From positions 1 through 33,630 of the forward strand of contig JANMTF010000147.1 of assembly GCA_031390175.1 (NCBI GenBank): a stretch of 33,630 nucleotides of DNA, written 5' to 3'. The stretch is from JAAFIP01 sp031390175 (GTDB lineage: Bacteria; Pseudomonadota; Gammaproteobacteria; Burkholderiales; Burkholderiaceae_C). Under the pieces are notes generated by a model. That model was not told where the DNA came from, searched no databases, and was given only the letters and a program-made list of their open reading frames with translations. A program made the translations under genes and the position numbers. Positions within the stretch are counted from its first letter, which is position 1. Every line of letters starts with the position of its first letter. Positions 1 through 7,889 of this stretch are shown piece by piece.

Positions 1-63
1 AACCCCCGTTGCCGCCGCCGCTTGCGGCCACCACCATACCGCTTGATACGGAGACACACCATC

Positions 64-2298
64 ATGAACACCTCTGTTACCCCATTGATCCCTACCGTTT
101 CCCGTCGCTCCTTCATCGTCAGCTCAGGCGCGCTCGCAGCAGGCGGCCTGGCCCTGGGCCTGCCCGCCCTCATGCCAGAGGCCGTGGCACAAACCCATGG
201 CGAGGCTGCTGAAGTCAACGTCTGGGTGGTGGTCAAGCCCGACAATACCTGCGTCATCCGCATTGCCCGCTCTGAGATGGGCCAGGGCACGCGCACCGGC
301 TTGGCGCAGTTGGTTGCCGAAGAACTCGAATGCGACTGGAAAAAAATTACCACGGAGATGCCCACCCCCGGCCAAAGCGTGGCCCGCAAGCGCGCTTGGG
401 GCGAGATGTCTACCGGCGGCAGCCGGGGTATTCGCATATCGCAAGACTATGTGCGCCGGGGCGGCGCGGCCGCGCGCATGATGTTGGTGCAGGCTGCGGC
501 CAACCAACTGAACGTGCCCGTTGCCGAGCTGAAAACCGCCCAGGGCGTGATCACCCATGCCGCCAGCAACCGCAAACTGACCTACGGCCAAGTAGCCGGT
601 GCAGCCGCCAAGCTGGAAGCACCAGACCTGAAAACCATCACCCTCAAAAACCCGAAAGACTGGACACTGGCCGGCAAGCCGATGGCTCGCATCGACACTG
701 CTGAAAAATTGAATGGCAGCCTGATGTACGGCGCTGACATTGCGCTCCCCGGCATGCTGTGCGCCGCCATCAAAGACTGCCCTGTGTTTGGCGGCAAGCT
801 AGTGAGCTTTAACGACAGCACGGTCAAAACTATGCGCGGAGTGAAGAAAGTCGTGCGCGTCAACGAAAGCACCGTCGCCGTGGTGGCCGACACTTGGTGG
901 CGTGCCAAAAATGCGCTGGACAAACTAACCATCGTGTGGGACGAAGGCGCAAATGCCAAGGTCAACAGCGCCAGCATTGCGGCGCACCTGGCCGAGGGAC
1001 TGAGCTCCACTGCGCCACTGGGCACCTTGGCTGGCCGCGTGGAGGGCGATGCCCTGGGCGCTATCGCCAAGGCCGCCAAAAAGATCGAGGCCACCTACAG
1101 CAGCCCCTTCCTGGCGCATGCGCCTATGGAGCCGATGAACGCCACCGTCAAGCTCACTGCGGGTGCCGACGGCAAAATACAGCGCGCCGAATGTTGGGTG
1201 CCCACGCAAAACGGCGAGGCCTCCCACGCCGCGCTGGCCAAGGCCGCAGGCCTGCCCTTGGAGCAGTGCGAGATCTACAAGATGGACTTGGGCGGCGGCT
1301 TTGGCCGACGCGGCGGCAACCAAGACTATGTGCAGCAAGCCACTGACATCGCCAAACAGTTTATGGGCACACCCGTCAAGCTGATGTGGAGCCGCGAAGA
1401 AGACCAGGCGCACGACTTTTACCGCCCCATCTCGCAAGCCAAAATGACAGCCGGCCTGGACGCAGCGGGCAACCTGGTAGGCCTGCACATCCGCGTGTCG
1501 GGCCAGTCCATCAACGCCCTGCTCAACCCGCTGGCCATCAAAGACGGCAAGGACGAGCGCCAGTTGCAAGGCCTGTGGAAAACGCTGGAGGGCGACGCGC
1601 AGTTTGGCTACACCGTGCCCAACTTGCTCACCGAGTATGTGATGCGCAACACCCATGTGCCCGTGGGCCCTTGGCGCGGCGTCAACACCAACCAAAACGC
1701 CGTCTACGCCGAGTGCTTTTTGGAAGAAGTGGCCAAGGCCGCAGGCAAAGACTCCGTCGAGTTCCGCCGTGCCCTGCTGCAAAACCACCCCAAGCATTTG
1801 GCCGTGCTCAACGCTGCGGCGGAAAAAGGCGACTGGGGCAAGCCCCTGCCTCCCGGTGTGTTCCGAGGCATAGCGCAGTTCATGGGCTACGGCAGCTACT
1901 CGGCCGCTACGGCAGAGGTGTCCGTCACTGCAGGTGGAGAACTCAAAGTCCACCGCATGGTGTTGGCCACCAACTGCGGCCACGCCGTCAACCCCGACCA
2001 GATTGCAGCCCAGGTAGAAGGCGGCGTAGCCTACGGTTTAAGCGCCACACTGTTTGGCGAAAACACCATCGAAGCGGGCCGCGTGAAAGAGCTCAACTTT
2101 GACACCTACCGCATTTTGAAGATCAAAGAAATGCCCAAGGTCGAGACCATTATCGTCCCCACCTACGACTTCTGGGGCGGCGTTGGCGAGCCCACCATTT
2201 GCGTAGTGGCCCCGGCGGTGCTGAACGCCATCTTTGCGGCTACGGGCAAGCCCGCGCGCAACTTGCCGCTGAAGAACCATGGGTTTACGTTTGCTTGA
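64..2298 (+). CDS. Xanthine dehydrogenase/aldehyde oxidase-family molybdopterin-binding large subunit, Tat-exported
   Basis: Large catalytic subunit of a molybdenum hydroxylase of the isoquinoline 1-oxidoreductase beta (IorB)/membrane aldehyde dehydrogenase type, which hydroxylates an aldehyde or N-heterocycle. About 744 residues, the usual size. The N-terminus has a twin-arginine motif (SRRSF, residues 13-17), a hydrophobic stretch and AVAQ near residue 43, so it should act in the periplasm. Cofactor-binding motifs are visible: GGGFGRR near residue 410 and GGVGEP near 705-710, where E709 is the expected catalytic glutamate. The ATG at 64 is preferred because GGAGA lies at 50-54 and the Tat signal starts right after it; an upstream ATG at 22 would put extra residues before the signal. 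The 2Fe-2S partner and cytochrome subunits expected with this family are not in the window and may lie upstream. The substrate cannot be told from sequence. Family call firm. Confidence 0.9.
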   Translation: MNTSVTPLIPTVSRRSFIVSSGALAAGGLALGLPALMPEAVAQTHGEAAEVNVWVVVKPDNTCVIRIARSEMGQGTRTGLAQLVAEELECDWKKITTEMPTPGQSVARKRAWGEMSTGGSRGIRISQDYVRRGGAAARMMLVQAAANQLNVPVAELKTAQGVITHAASNRKLTYGQVAGAAAKLEAPDLKTITLKNPKDWTLAGKPMARIDTAEKLNGSLMYGADIALPGMLCAAIKDCPVFGGKLVSFNDSTVKTMRGVKKVVRVNESTVAVVADTWWRAKNALDKLTIVWDEGANAKVNSASIAAHLAEGLSSTAPLGTLAGRVEGDALGAIAKAAKKIEATYSSPFLAHAPMEPMNATVKLTAGADGKIQRAECWVPTQNGEASHAALAKAAGLPLEQCEIYKMDLGGGFGRRGGNQDYVQQATDIAKQFMGTPVKLMWSREEDQAHDFYRPISQAKMTAGLDAAGNLVGLHIRVSGQSINALLNPLAIKDGKDERQLQGLWKTLEGDAQFGYTVPNLLTEYVMRNTHVPVGPWRGVNTNQNAVYAECFLEEVAKAAGKDSVEFRRALLQNHPKHLAVLNAAAEKGDWGKPLPPGVFRGIAQFMGYGSYSAATAEVSVTAGGELKVHRMVLATNCGHAVNPDQIAAQVEGGVAYGLSATLFGENTIEAGRVKELNFDTYRILKIKEMPKVETIIVPTYDFWGGVGEPTICVVAPAVLNAIFAATGKPARNLPLKNHGFTFA

Positions 2299-2320
2299 TG
2301 CGCAGGTGATATGACTGCCT

Positions 2321-2347
2321 AAAAAATCGCCGTCAAGGCGATTTTTT
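2321..2347. terminator. Bidirectional intrinsic terminator
   Basis: A perfect 11-bp inverted repeat, AAAAAATCGCC / GGCGATTTTTT, with a 5-nt loop (GTCAA). It has a T-run on either strand and sits between two convergent genes, the molybdenum hydroxylase ending at 2298 and soxA ending at 2356. It can therefore terminate both transcripts. Confidence 0.88.
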
Positions 2348-2355
2348 ATGCGCGG

Positions 2356-3243
2356 TCAACGCCGAATCGACGGCCCGTCCAGCACCATGCCGTTGGCGCG
2401 CACCTTCATAAACAGTTCTAAATCTCGCAGCTCTGCGCTGCCCGGTGGCGGTAGTGGCGCTTGCACGCCAGAGTAGCAAGCGCGCAGGCGCCGCTCTGTG
2501 GAACCCAGGGTTTGCCAGCTCATGCGGTAGATCGGAAAACCGGTGGTGTGGCCTTGGCTGATCACATCGGCGCGCATTTGCGCACCTACCTTTTGGTCAT
2601 GGCAGTGCATACAGGCCAGATTGATGCGGCCCATGCGGGTTTGGTACAGCTGCTGGCCACTTTGCCGTCTTGCCTGCCACTGGGCATCTTGACCACTGCT
2701 GGCGGCTACGTGGATAGGTTCGCCTTGGGCGGCCTGGTGCAAGGCCGCGCTTAAGGCTAGCACATCGTCATGGTCGTTCGCTAAAGAGGCTGCAGTTTGA
2801 ATCAAGTGGTTCGCACTGGCTGTGTTGTTAGTGGCATTGGCAGGGATGGGAGACTTTGCCGCACTGCCACCGCCACCGCCACCGCCACTGCTACTGCTAC
2901 TTTCACTGCGCTGCTGACAAATGGCAATCTGGTCTTCCAAGTTATGCAGGGTCTTGCCGCCCGGTGCCAAGCGCGGAAAGCTGGGGGCGCTGCGCTTGAG
3001 TACATCGATGCCTGCGTGGCAGCTTTGGCATTGGCTTTGCCACAGGCTGTTGCCACGGTCAACCCACAGCGCAACCGGGTTACCGTTGCTGTCTTTTTGC
3101 AGGGCTTGCAGTTGCGCGGGCAAATACACGTTGCCGCTGGTGCGCGTGTCGGGTGGGGCAGCTGGTGGGGTGCCAGTGGGCGGTTCGGCAGCCAAGGCCA
3201 CGTGTACCCAGCCCATGCACAGCCAGAGCGTTATCGCTTTCAT
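2356..3243 (-). CDS. soxA: SoxA-like diheme cytochrome c of the thiosulfate-oxidation system
   Basis: SoxA pairs with SoxX in the periplasm and couples thiosulfate to the SoxYZ carrier. The protein has an N-terminal signal sequence ending near AALA, two c-type haem motifs, CQSCH (residues 72-76) and CMHCH (211-215), and an RACYSG segment whose Cys 256 matches the conserved haem-ligand/active-site cysteine of SoxA. I chose the ATG at 3243; a GTG at 3252 is in frame but lies only two bases after the soxZ stop and adds HA before the signal. Odd feature: a Ser5-Gly7 run (about residues 115-126, DNA 2870-2898) follows CQQRSE, where other SoxA proteins carry an ordinary linker. Last gene of the minus-strand run, 11 nt behind soxZ. 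SoxB and SoxCD are not in the window. Family call good. Confidence 0.85.
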   Translation of the reverse strand: MKAITLWLCMGWVHVALAAEPPTGTPPAAPPDTRTSGNVYLPAQLQALQKDSNGNPVALWVDRGNSLWQSQCQSCHAGIDVLKRSAPSFPRLAPGGKTLHNLEDQIAICQQRSESSSSSGGGGGGGSAAKSPIPANATNNTASANHLIQTAASLANDHDDVLALSAALHQAAQGEPIHVAASSGQDAQWQARRQSGQQLYQTRMGRINLACMHCHDQKVGAQMRADVISQGHTTGFPIYRMSWQTLGSTERRLRACYSGVQAPLPPPGSAELRDLELFMKVRANGMVLDGPSIRR

Positions 3244-3254
3244 GGCGTGCACGC

Positions 3255-3596
3255 CTACTTCAGCTCACGTTTGATCTCACCGCGCTGTCCTTTGTCGTCT
3301 TCCCAAGCCACACTTAATACTAACCCGGTCGGCGTCAAAGTAGCAGGCAAAGGCACGGGAAAGGCCAGGTAGGGATGGGCTGACACGCCAATGCCGGTTT
3401 CGGCATCAAACAGCGCTTGTCCGCTCAATTGCACACGGATAGAGGTGATCACATTTTTGGCAATGCGCTGGCCGGAATCCAGCGTGCGGTAGCCCGACTC
3501 CATCGGGTGGCCAATGAGCAGCACAGCGGCCAAGGTGTTGCCCGCAGTCACCGTGCCGGTGACGTTGAGCCGCATGATGATGTTGGGTGTGTCCAT
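3255..3596 (-). CDS. soxZ: SoxZ sulfur-carrier subunit
   Basis: SoxZ forms the SoxYZ heterodimer that holds the sulfur substrate during periplasmic thiosulfate oxidation. The 113-residue protein has the family's Ig-like beta-sandwich length and its typical IGHPMESGYR motif near residues 28-37, with a conserved tail region SVAWEDDKGQRGE. There is no signal peptide, as is normal for SoxZ, which is exported together with SoxY. It lies 12 nt after soxY and 11 nt before soxA. Its usual route of export is in doubt here because the neighbouring SoxY also lacks a Tat signal. Confidence 0.87.
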   Translation of the reverse strand: MDTPNIIMRLNVTGTVTAGNTLAAVLLIGHPMESGYRTLDSGQRIAKNVITSIRVQLSGQALFDAETGIGVSAHPYLAFPVPLPATLTPTGLVLSVAWEDDKGQRGEIKRELK

Positions 3597-3608
3597 CGGG
3601 CTTATCGT

Positions 3609-3953
3609 TTAGCTCGCGTCAAAACACGCTGACGAGGTGAGCACTGTAGGGGCGTGGTCGCCCATCAAGCTGCCGTCCGACAACTTAGCCACCAACCAGA
3701 TGTCTTGGCTAATGCCCAAGCGAATACGCGTGTTAAACCGGTAGCTGTTTTGCGGCGTGCCTAGCTTGATTTTGATGACCTGGGGTTGCGGGTTGTCAGG
3801 AGCAAACACCTCGAAGGACTCGATGGTCAAGCCCGCAGGCGCTTGTAGCCGCACGCCGATGGGAATGGCATTGCCGGATTCTGACAATGGCTCCAGCTCC
3901 AGCTTGGCTCCAAAGGGGCGTAGCTTAAGTTGTTGCAGCGCGGCGGTGTCCAT
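3609..3953 (-). CDS. soxY: SoxY-like protein lacking Tat signal and GGCGG carrier motif
   Basis: About 114 residues. The body matches SoxY: KLELEPLSESGNAIP, APDNPQPQV, the NTRIRLGISQDIW segment and KLSDGSL. Two defining features are missing. SoxY normally begins with a twin-arginine signal that also exports SoxZ, and it ends in GGCGG, whose cysteine carries the sulfur. Here the protein starts directly at MDTAALQQLK and ends SSACFDAS; one cysteine remains five residues from the end but without flanking glycines. The open frame continues upstream to an ATG at 4064, but that part encodes no Tat motif and overlaps soxX. The start at 3953 has no clear Shine-Dalgarno. It could be a cytoplasmic or altered carrier, or a decaying soxY. 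The family assignment is good and the activity is uncertain. Confidence 0.75.
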   Translation of the reverse strand: MDTAALQQLKLRPFGAKLELEPLSESGNAIPIGVRLQAPAGLTIESFEVFAPDNPQPQVIKIKLGTPQNSYRFNTRIRLGISQDIWLVAKLSDGSLMGDHAPTVLTSSACFDAS

Positions 3954-3999
3954 GGTGTGCGGGGTTTGACGGTTGATTGATCGAGAAAGATGGCGAATG

Positions 4000-4428
4000 T
4001 TAGCGCAGAGTTTGCAGGGCAGCAAGCACATCGGTAACTTGTTGTGGGCTGAGCATGGGGCCAAACGGCGGCATCATGGTGTAGGGGTTGATCTTGCGTG
4101 CATCTACCACCCACTGGCGTAGTTGCGCGGCGCTGTAGCGCGTGGCTACGCCGTCCAGCGCAGGGGCGAAGGTGCTTTGGATGCCTGACTTTTTCCCTTG
4201 CTCGTTGGGGATGGAATGGCAGGCTGCGCAGTTGCCCAGGCGCTGGTCAAAGAGGATGCGCCAGCCTTGTTGTGGGGATGCGGTGGAGGGCGGGGCGATG
4301 TCGCCGGATGCAACAGCATAAATGGGCGGCGCAGTAGAGACTGGGCTTTGAAGAGGGCTGTTGGCACACGCAGTCAACAGTATGGGTGCGACCACGAGCG
4401 CGACGAGTCTTGCGATGTGCTGCCCCAT
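4000..4428 (-). CDS. soxX: SoxX-like monohaem cytochrome c, predicted lipoprotein
   Basis: SoxX is the small cytochrome partner of SoxA. The 142-residue product has a lipoprotein signal with lipobox LTAC (Cys 21), one haem motif GNCAACH (CAACH at 67-71), and the SoxX hallmark WVVDARKINPYTMMPPFG near residues 106-123, whose methionine is the expected distal haem ligand. I chose the ATG at 4428 because it starts the signal sequence. The open frame reaches 4590, but that extension crosses a palindromic repeat (4463-4486) and the end of ligC and has no signal sequence. First gene of soxXYZA, 100 nt after ligC. Confidence 0.85.
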   Translation of the reverse strand: MGQHIARLVALVVAPILLTACANSPLQSPVSTAPPIYAVASGDIAPPSTASPQQGWRILFDQRLGNCAACHSIPNEQGKKSGIQSTFAPALDGVATRYSAAQLRQWVVDARKINPYTMMPPFGPMLSPQQVTDVLAALQTLR

Positions 4429-4462
4429 CTGGTATGGCGTTGCTCGGTGGCCCTCACCCCCG

Positions 4463-4486
4463 CCCTCTCCCGCAGGCGGGAGAGGG
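4463..4486. repeat. REP-like GC-rich hairpin
   Basis: CCCTCTCCCGC and GCGGGAGAGGG form a perfect 11-bp stem around AG, embedded in CCCTCACCCCCG-type sequence that is a common dispersed palindrome in proteobacteria. It lies between ligC and soxX. There is no T-run on the minus strand, so it is more likely a dispersed repeat or mRNA-stability hairpin than an intrinsic terminator. Confidence 0.65.
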
Positions 4487-4528
4487 GGCAAGAGGTCGAT
4501 ACCTATTGACCGACCAGCGACAAAAAAA

Positions 4529-5482
4529 TTAAGCGAGTTGCAACTCCAGATCATGCAGCACTTTATAGCACGGCAGCACTTTGGCCACACTGCTGTTGGG
4601 TTCGCGCCCTTCGCGAATGGCGGCGAAGAATTCGCGGTCTTGCAGCTCGATGCCGTTCATGCTCACGTCTACCTGGCTTACGTCGATCTTTTCCTCTTTG
4701 CCGTTCAACAGATCGTCATAGCGCGCCAGGTAGGTGCCGGTGTCGCCGATGTAGCGGAAGGTGGTGCCTAGGGGGCCGTCGTTGTTAAAGCTCAAGCTCA
4801 GGGTGCAGATCGCGCCATTGGCGGCCTTGAGCTGGATGCTCATGTCCATGGCGATGCCCAGCGTGGGGTGGATGGGGCCTTGCACGGCGTTAGCTTTCAC
4901 AATCGGACTGCCGCACTGGTAGGCAAACAAGTCCACCGTGTGCGCAGCGTGGTGCCACAGCAGATGGTCTGTCCAGCTACGCGCTTGGCCCAGGGCGTTC
5001 ATATTGGTACGGCGGAAAAAGTAGGTTTGCACGTCCATCTGCTGGATGTTGAACTTACCCGCTGCAACTTGCTTTTGCACGTACTGGTGGCTGGGGTTAA
5101 AGCGGCGGGTGTGGCCGCACATCGCCACCAACCCCGTTTGCTTTTGCACGTCTATCACCGCCTGCGCGTCCTTCCAGCTGTCGGACAGCGGGATTTCTAC
5201 CTGCACATGTTTGCCTGCCTGCATGCACTGGATGGTTTGCGCCGCGTGCATTTGCGTGGGGGTGCAGAGAATGACGGCATCGACCTCTTTGAGTGCCAAG
5301 CTATCGGCCAGATTGGTCGTCACATGCTTGATGCCGTACTTGGCCGCAATCTCTTGCGTCTTGGGCAGCTCGCGGCCAATCAAGGACACGACTTCTACGC
5401 CATCGATGTTCTTCATGCCGTCGATATGTTTGATGCCAAAGGCACCTGCGCCTGCGAGGGCGACTTTGATGGTTTTGCTCAT
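4529..5482 (-). CDS. ligC: 4-carboxy-2-hydroxymuconate-6-semialdehyde dehydrogenase (LigC/PmdC)
   Basis: Oxidises 4-carboxy-2-hydroxymuconate-6-semialdehyde, as its hemiacetal, with NAD(P)+ to 2-pyrone-4,6-dicarboxylate, the second step of protocatechuate 4,5-cleavage in the cytoplasm. The 317-residue protein is of the Gfo/Idh/MocA fold: an N-terminal Rossmann motif GAGAFG (11-16), the VEIP segment equivalent to the EKP motif near residue 96, and a C-terminal alpha/beta domain with HHAAHTVDL. Length and the neighbouring ligA, ligB and ligI make the call firm. It follows ligB after 110 nt; that gap carries a GGGGACAGA inverted repeat. Confidence 0.93.
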   Translation of the reverse strand: MSKTIKVALAGAGAFGIKHIDGMKNIDGVEVVSLIGRELPKTQEIAAKYGIKHVTTNLADSLALKEVDAVILCTPTQMHAAQTIQCMQAGKHVQVEIPLSDSWKDAQAVIDVQKQTGLVAMCGHTRRFNPSHQYVQKQVAAGKFNIQQMDVQTYFFRRTNMNALGQARSWTDHLLWHHAAHTVDLFAYQCGSPIVKANAVQGPIHPTLGIAMDMSIQLKAANGAICTLSLSFNNDGPLGTTFRYIGDTGTYLARYDDLLNGKEEKIDVSQVDVSMNGIELQDREFFAAIREGREPNSSVAKVLPCYKVLHDLELQLA

Positions 5483-5504
5483 TGCAATGCTCCGTTGTGT
5501 ACCT

Positions 5505-5550
5505 GGGGACAGAGCAACGCGCTGCTTCGCAGGTGCGCTGGTCTGTCCCC
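5505..5550. repeat. GGGGACAGA inverted repeat
   Basis: GGGGACAGA (5505-5513) and TCTGTCCCC (5542-5550) form a perfect 9-bp outer stem, with further partial pairing inside. The GGGGACAGACC-type palindrome is a common dispersed repeat in betaproteobacteria. It sits in the ligB-ligC gap of the operon. It has no promoter or terminator signature. Confidence 0.6.
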
Positions 5551-5592
5551 GAAATTAATGTGGTGTTGATGCCTAAATCGCGAAACTTACTA

Positions 5593-6447
5593 TTATTGAT
5601 TTTCTAGTATCAAATGTCCCACCGCCGTGTTCGACGCGGGCACATGGTAGAAGCGGTGCGCTACTTTGGGGGCTTTGCCGCCATTCAAATCGGCCAGTGC
5701 GCCACGCGCGGTGAGCCACATCACCAGTTCAATGCCCTCGCTGCCCGCTTCACGCACATAGTTAATGTGCGGCACAGCGGCCTGCGCCTCGGGGTCTTGG
5801 ATCATCAAGTCCATGAAGTTCGCGTCAAACTCCTTGTTGATCAAACCTGCGCGTGGGCCTTGCAGCTGGTGGCTCATGCCGCCGGTGCCCCAGATTTGCA
5901 CGTTGAGGTCTTTGTCAAACGACTCTACGGCTTTGCGGATGGCTTTGCCCAAATTCAAGCAGCGCTTGCCGGACGGCACGGGGTACTGCACCACGTTAAT
6001 GGCTATCGGTATCACCGGGCACGGCCACTCCACGGGCTGGCCACACATGAGGGTGAGCGGCACGGTCAGGCCGTGGTCCACGTCCATCTTGTTGACAATC
6101 GTCAGGTCAAAATCATCCTGAATCACTGACTGCGTGATGTGCGCGGCCAGCTCGGGGTGGCCTATCACCTTGGGCACCTGGCGTGGGCCCCAGCCTTCGT
6201 CGGCTACTGCGTATTCTGCTGCGCAGCCAATGGCAAAGGTGGGGATCATCTCCAGGCTAAATGCCGTGGCGTGGTCGTTAAACACCAGCAAGATCACATC
6301 GGGTTTGTTGTCTTTGAGCCATTGCTTGGAAAACTCGTAGCCCTTGAACAGCGGTTGCCAGTAAGGCTCCTGCGTCTTGCCCAAGTCAACGGCAGCGCCG
6401 ATGGCGGGGACGTGGGAGGTGAAAACACCTGCGGTAATACGTGCCAT
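5593..6447 (-). CDS. ligB: Protocatechuate 4,5-dioxygenase beta subunit
   Basis: Catalytic subunit of the extradiol dioxygenase that opens protocatechuate between C4 and C5, using non-haem Fe(II) and O2. The 284-residue protein keeps the class III (LigB-type) ligands: His12 (TSHVPAIG), His59 (FNDHA) and Glu240 (EGIELV), with His193 (GGMSHQ) as the expected catalytic base. These match His12, His61, Glu242 and His195 of the Sphingobium SYK-6 enzyme. It starts one base after ligA stops, so the two subunits are probably made together. It might also accept gallate or methylgallate, but the adjacent ligA and ligC favour protocatechuate. Confidence 0.96.
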   Translation of the reverse strand: MARITAGVFTSHVPAIGAAVDLGKTQEPYWQPLFKGYEFSKQWLKDNKPDVILLVFNDHATAFSLEMIPTFAIGCAAEYAVADEGWGPRQVPKVIGHPELAAHITQSVIQDDFDLTIVNKMDVDHGLTVPLTLMCGQPVEWPCPVIPIAINVVQYPVPSGKRCLNLGKAIRKAVESFDKDLNVQIWGTGGMSHQLQGPRAGLINKEFDANFMDLMIQDPEAQAAVPHINYVREAGSEGIELVMWLTARGALADLNGGKAPKVAHRFYHVPASNTAVGHLILENQ

Positions 6448-6448
6448 C

Positions 6449-6892
6449 TTAGGCGCTCGCTTTCTGTTGGATTTTGCCTTGGGGTTGGCGGCTGGCTTGC
6501 GCGTCGCCGCCCTCGCCTACGACGCGGTTGCCTTCGACAGATCGGCCACCGGCAATCATCATGTTGCGGTATTCGTCCTCGGTCATGCCGGTCATGCTGC
6601 CCGCCATTTGCTGGAAACTTTTGCCGTGCGTGGCACCGAGCTTGGCTAGGAAGTAAATGTTGCCACCCAATGAGATAGCTTTGTTCAAGTCCACATCCAG
6701 CACCGCCTGCTTTTGCGCCTCGGTCATCGGCCATTCGTCCAGATATTTACGCTGGTCCACCTTGAAGCGTTCACGGTTTTCATGCTTCATCAGCGACATG
6801 CAAAACTGATTGAGGTGGTAGCCCGCGCGCGACTGGTCCATGTCAAACATGGTGGTGCCAGGCACATCGAGATAGGGTTTTTCTAGGGACAT
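6449..6892 (-). CDS. ligA: Protocatechuate 4,5-dioxygenase alpha subunit
   Basis: Small helical subunit that caps the LigB active site in the (alpha-beta)2 dioxygenase. The 147-residue product has the LigA-domain core from about residue 15 to 110, including HLNQFCMSLM, YLDEWPMTEAQKQAVL and LGGNIYFLAKLGATHGKSFQQ. The C-terminal tail is polar and low in conservation. I chose the ATG at 6892 because TGGAG is six bases upstream; a TTG at 6904 is in frame but overlaps the end of ligI. It begins two bases after the ligI stop and ends one base before ligB, so translation is likely coupled. Confidence 0.95.
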   Translation of the reverse strand: MSLEKPYLDVPGTTMFDMDQSRAGYHLNQFCMSLMKHENRERFKVDQRKYLDEWPMTEAQKQAVLDVDLNKAISLGGNIYFLAKLGATHGKSFQQMAGSMTGMTEDEYRNMMIAGGRSVEGNRVVGEGGDAQASRQPQGKIQQKASA

Positions 6893-6894
6893 AT

Positions 6895-7800
6895 TTAACT
6901 CCAATACAGCTTGGTAGGATTGTCCACCAAAAGCTTCTGCTGCAATTCTTTGGTAGTGGCAATCTGCGGAATAAAGTCCACCAACAAGCCATCATCGGGC
7001 ATATGGTTCTTCAAGTTCGGGTGCGGCCAGTCGGTGCCCCAGAGCACGCGGTCGGGGAAGGATTCGACCAGTTTTTTAGCGAAGGGCACTACGTCTTCGT
7101 AAGCGCGCTGCTCGCCATTCAATGCGGCAGGCCCGGTGACGCTGAGGCGTTCGGGACAAGTGACCTTGCTCCAGATGTTGGTGTGCTCGCGCATCATCTT
7201 GAGGAACAGCGCAAACTCGGGGCCGTCCACGGGCTTGGTCGCATCCGGCCTGCCCATGTGGTCTACCACCACGGTGGTGGGCAGCGCGGTAAAAAAGTCG
7301 TACAGCTCGGGCAAGTCCACCGCTTCAAAATAAATCACCACATGCCAGCCCAGCGGGGCAATGCGGTTGGCGATCTCTAGCAGCACCTCGCGCGGGGTGA
7401 AGTCGGCCAGGCGCTTGACGAAGTTAAAGCGGGTGCCGCGCACGCCTGCTGCGTGCAGGGCGTGCAGCTCGGCATCGGTCACATCACGGCTGACGGTAGC
7501 TACGCCGCGTGCTTTGTTGTGGGATGCGTTGAGGGCATCGACCAAGGCGCGGTTGTCGCTGCCGTGGCAGGTGGCTTGCACGATGACGTTTTTATCAAAG
7601 CCCAGATGGTCGCGCAGCGCAAACAGTTGCTCTTTGCTGGCATCGCAGGGGGTGTATTTGCGCTCGGGGGCGTAGGGGAATTTGTCGCTGGGGCCAAATA
7701 CGTGGCAGTGCGCGTCCACTGCACCTGCGGGAAGTTTGAATGTGGGTTTGCTGGGGCCGGTGTACCAGTCTAGCCAGCCGGGGGTTTTGGTGAATTGCAT
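6895..7800 (-). CDS. ligI: 2-pyrone-4,6-dicarboxylate hydrolase
   Basis: Hydrolyses the lactone 2-pyrone-4,6-dicarboxylate to 4-oxalomesaconate, the third step of the 4,5-cleavage route. The 301-residue protein belongs to the amidohydrolase superfamily, cog3618 group: VDAHCH (His31, His33), VDHMGRP (His181) and WGTDWPHPN with Asp257, the expected general acid/base that matches Asp248 of the SYK-6 enzyme, which works without a metal. First gene of the tight ligI-ligA-ligB block. Upstream is a 443-bp gap filled mostly by a composite hairpin repeat, so it may have its own promoter or rely on read-through. Confidence 0.95.
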   Translation of the reverse strand: MQFTKTPGWLDWYTGPSKPTFKLPAGAVDAHCHVFGPSDKFPYAPERKYTPCDASKEQLFALRDHLGFDKNVIVQATCHGSDNRALVDALNASHNKARGVATVSRDVTDAELHALHAAGVRGTRFNFVKRLADFTPREVLLEIANRIAPLGWHVVIYFEAVDLPELYDFFTALPTTVVVDHMGRPDATKPVDGPEFALFLKMMREHTNIWSKVTCPERLSVTGPAALNGEQRAYEDVVPFAKKLVESFPDRVLWGTDWPHPNLKNHMPDDGLLVDFIPQIATTKELQQKLLVDNPTKLYWS

Positions 7801-7889
7801 GGTTTTCTAATGGTTGGTTGAAAAATACGTTGGCCTACGATTGTGTTTCCTTTCGACGGAGGGAAGCTGGCATCAGGACTGTGCCCGCC

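Noticed and set aside
2..46. Open frame ending in TGA at 44-46, possibly the tail of an upstream small subunit gene.
   Set aside because: Only 14 codons are inside the window and the residues carry no motif, so a gene end cannot be supported.
124..1983. Long minus-strand frames opposite the molybdenum hydroxylase gene.
   Set aside because: They are GC-driven antisense shadows of a gene with clear motifs on the plus strand.
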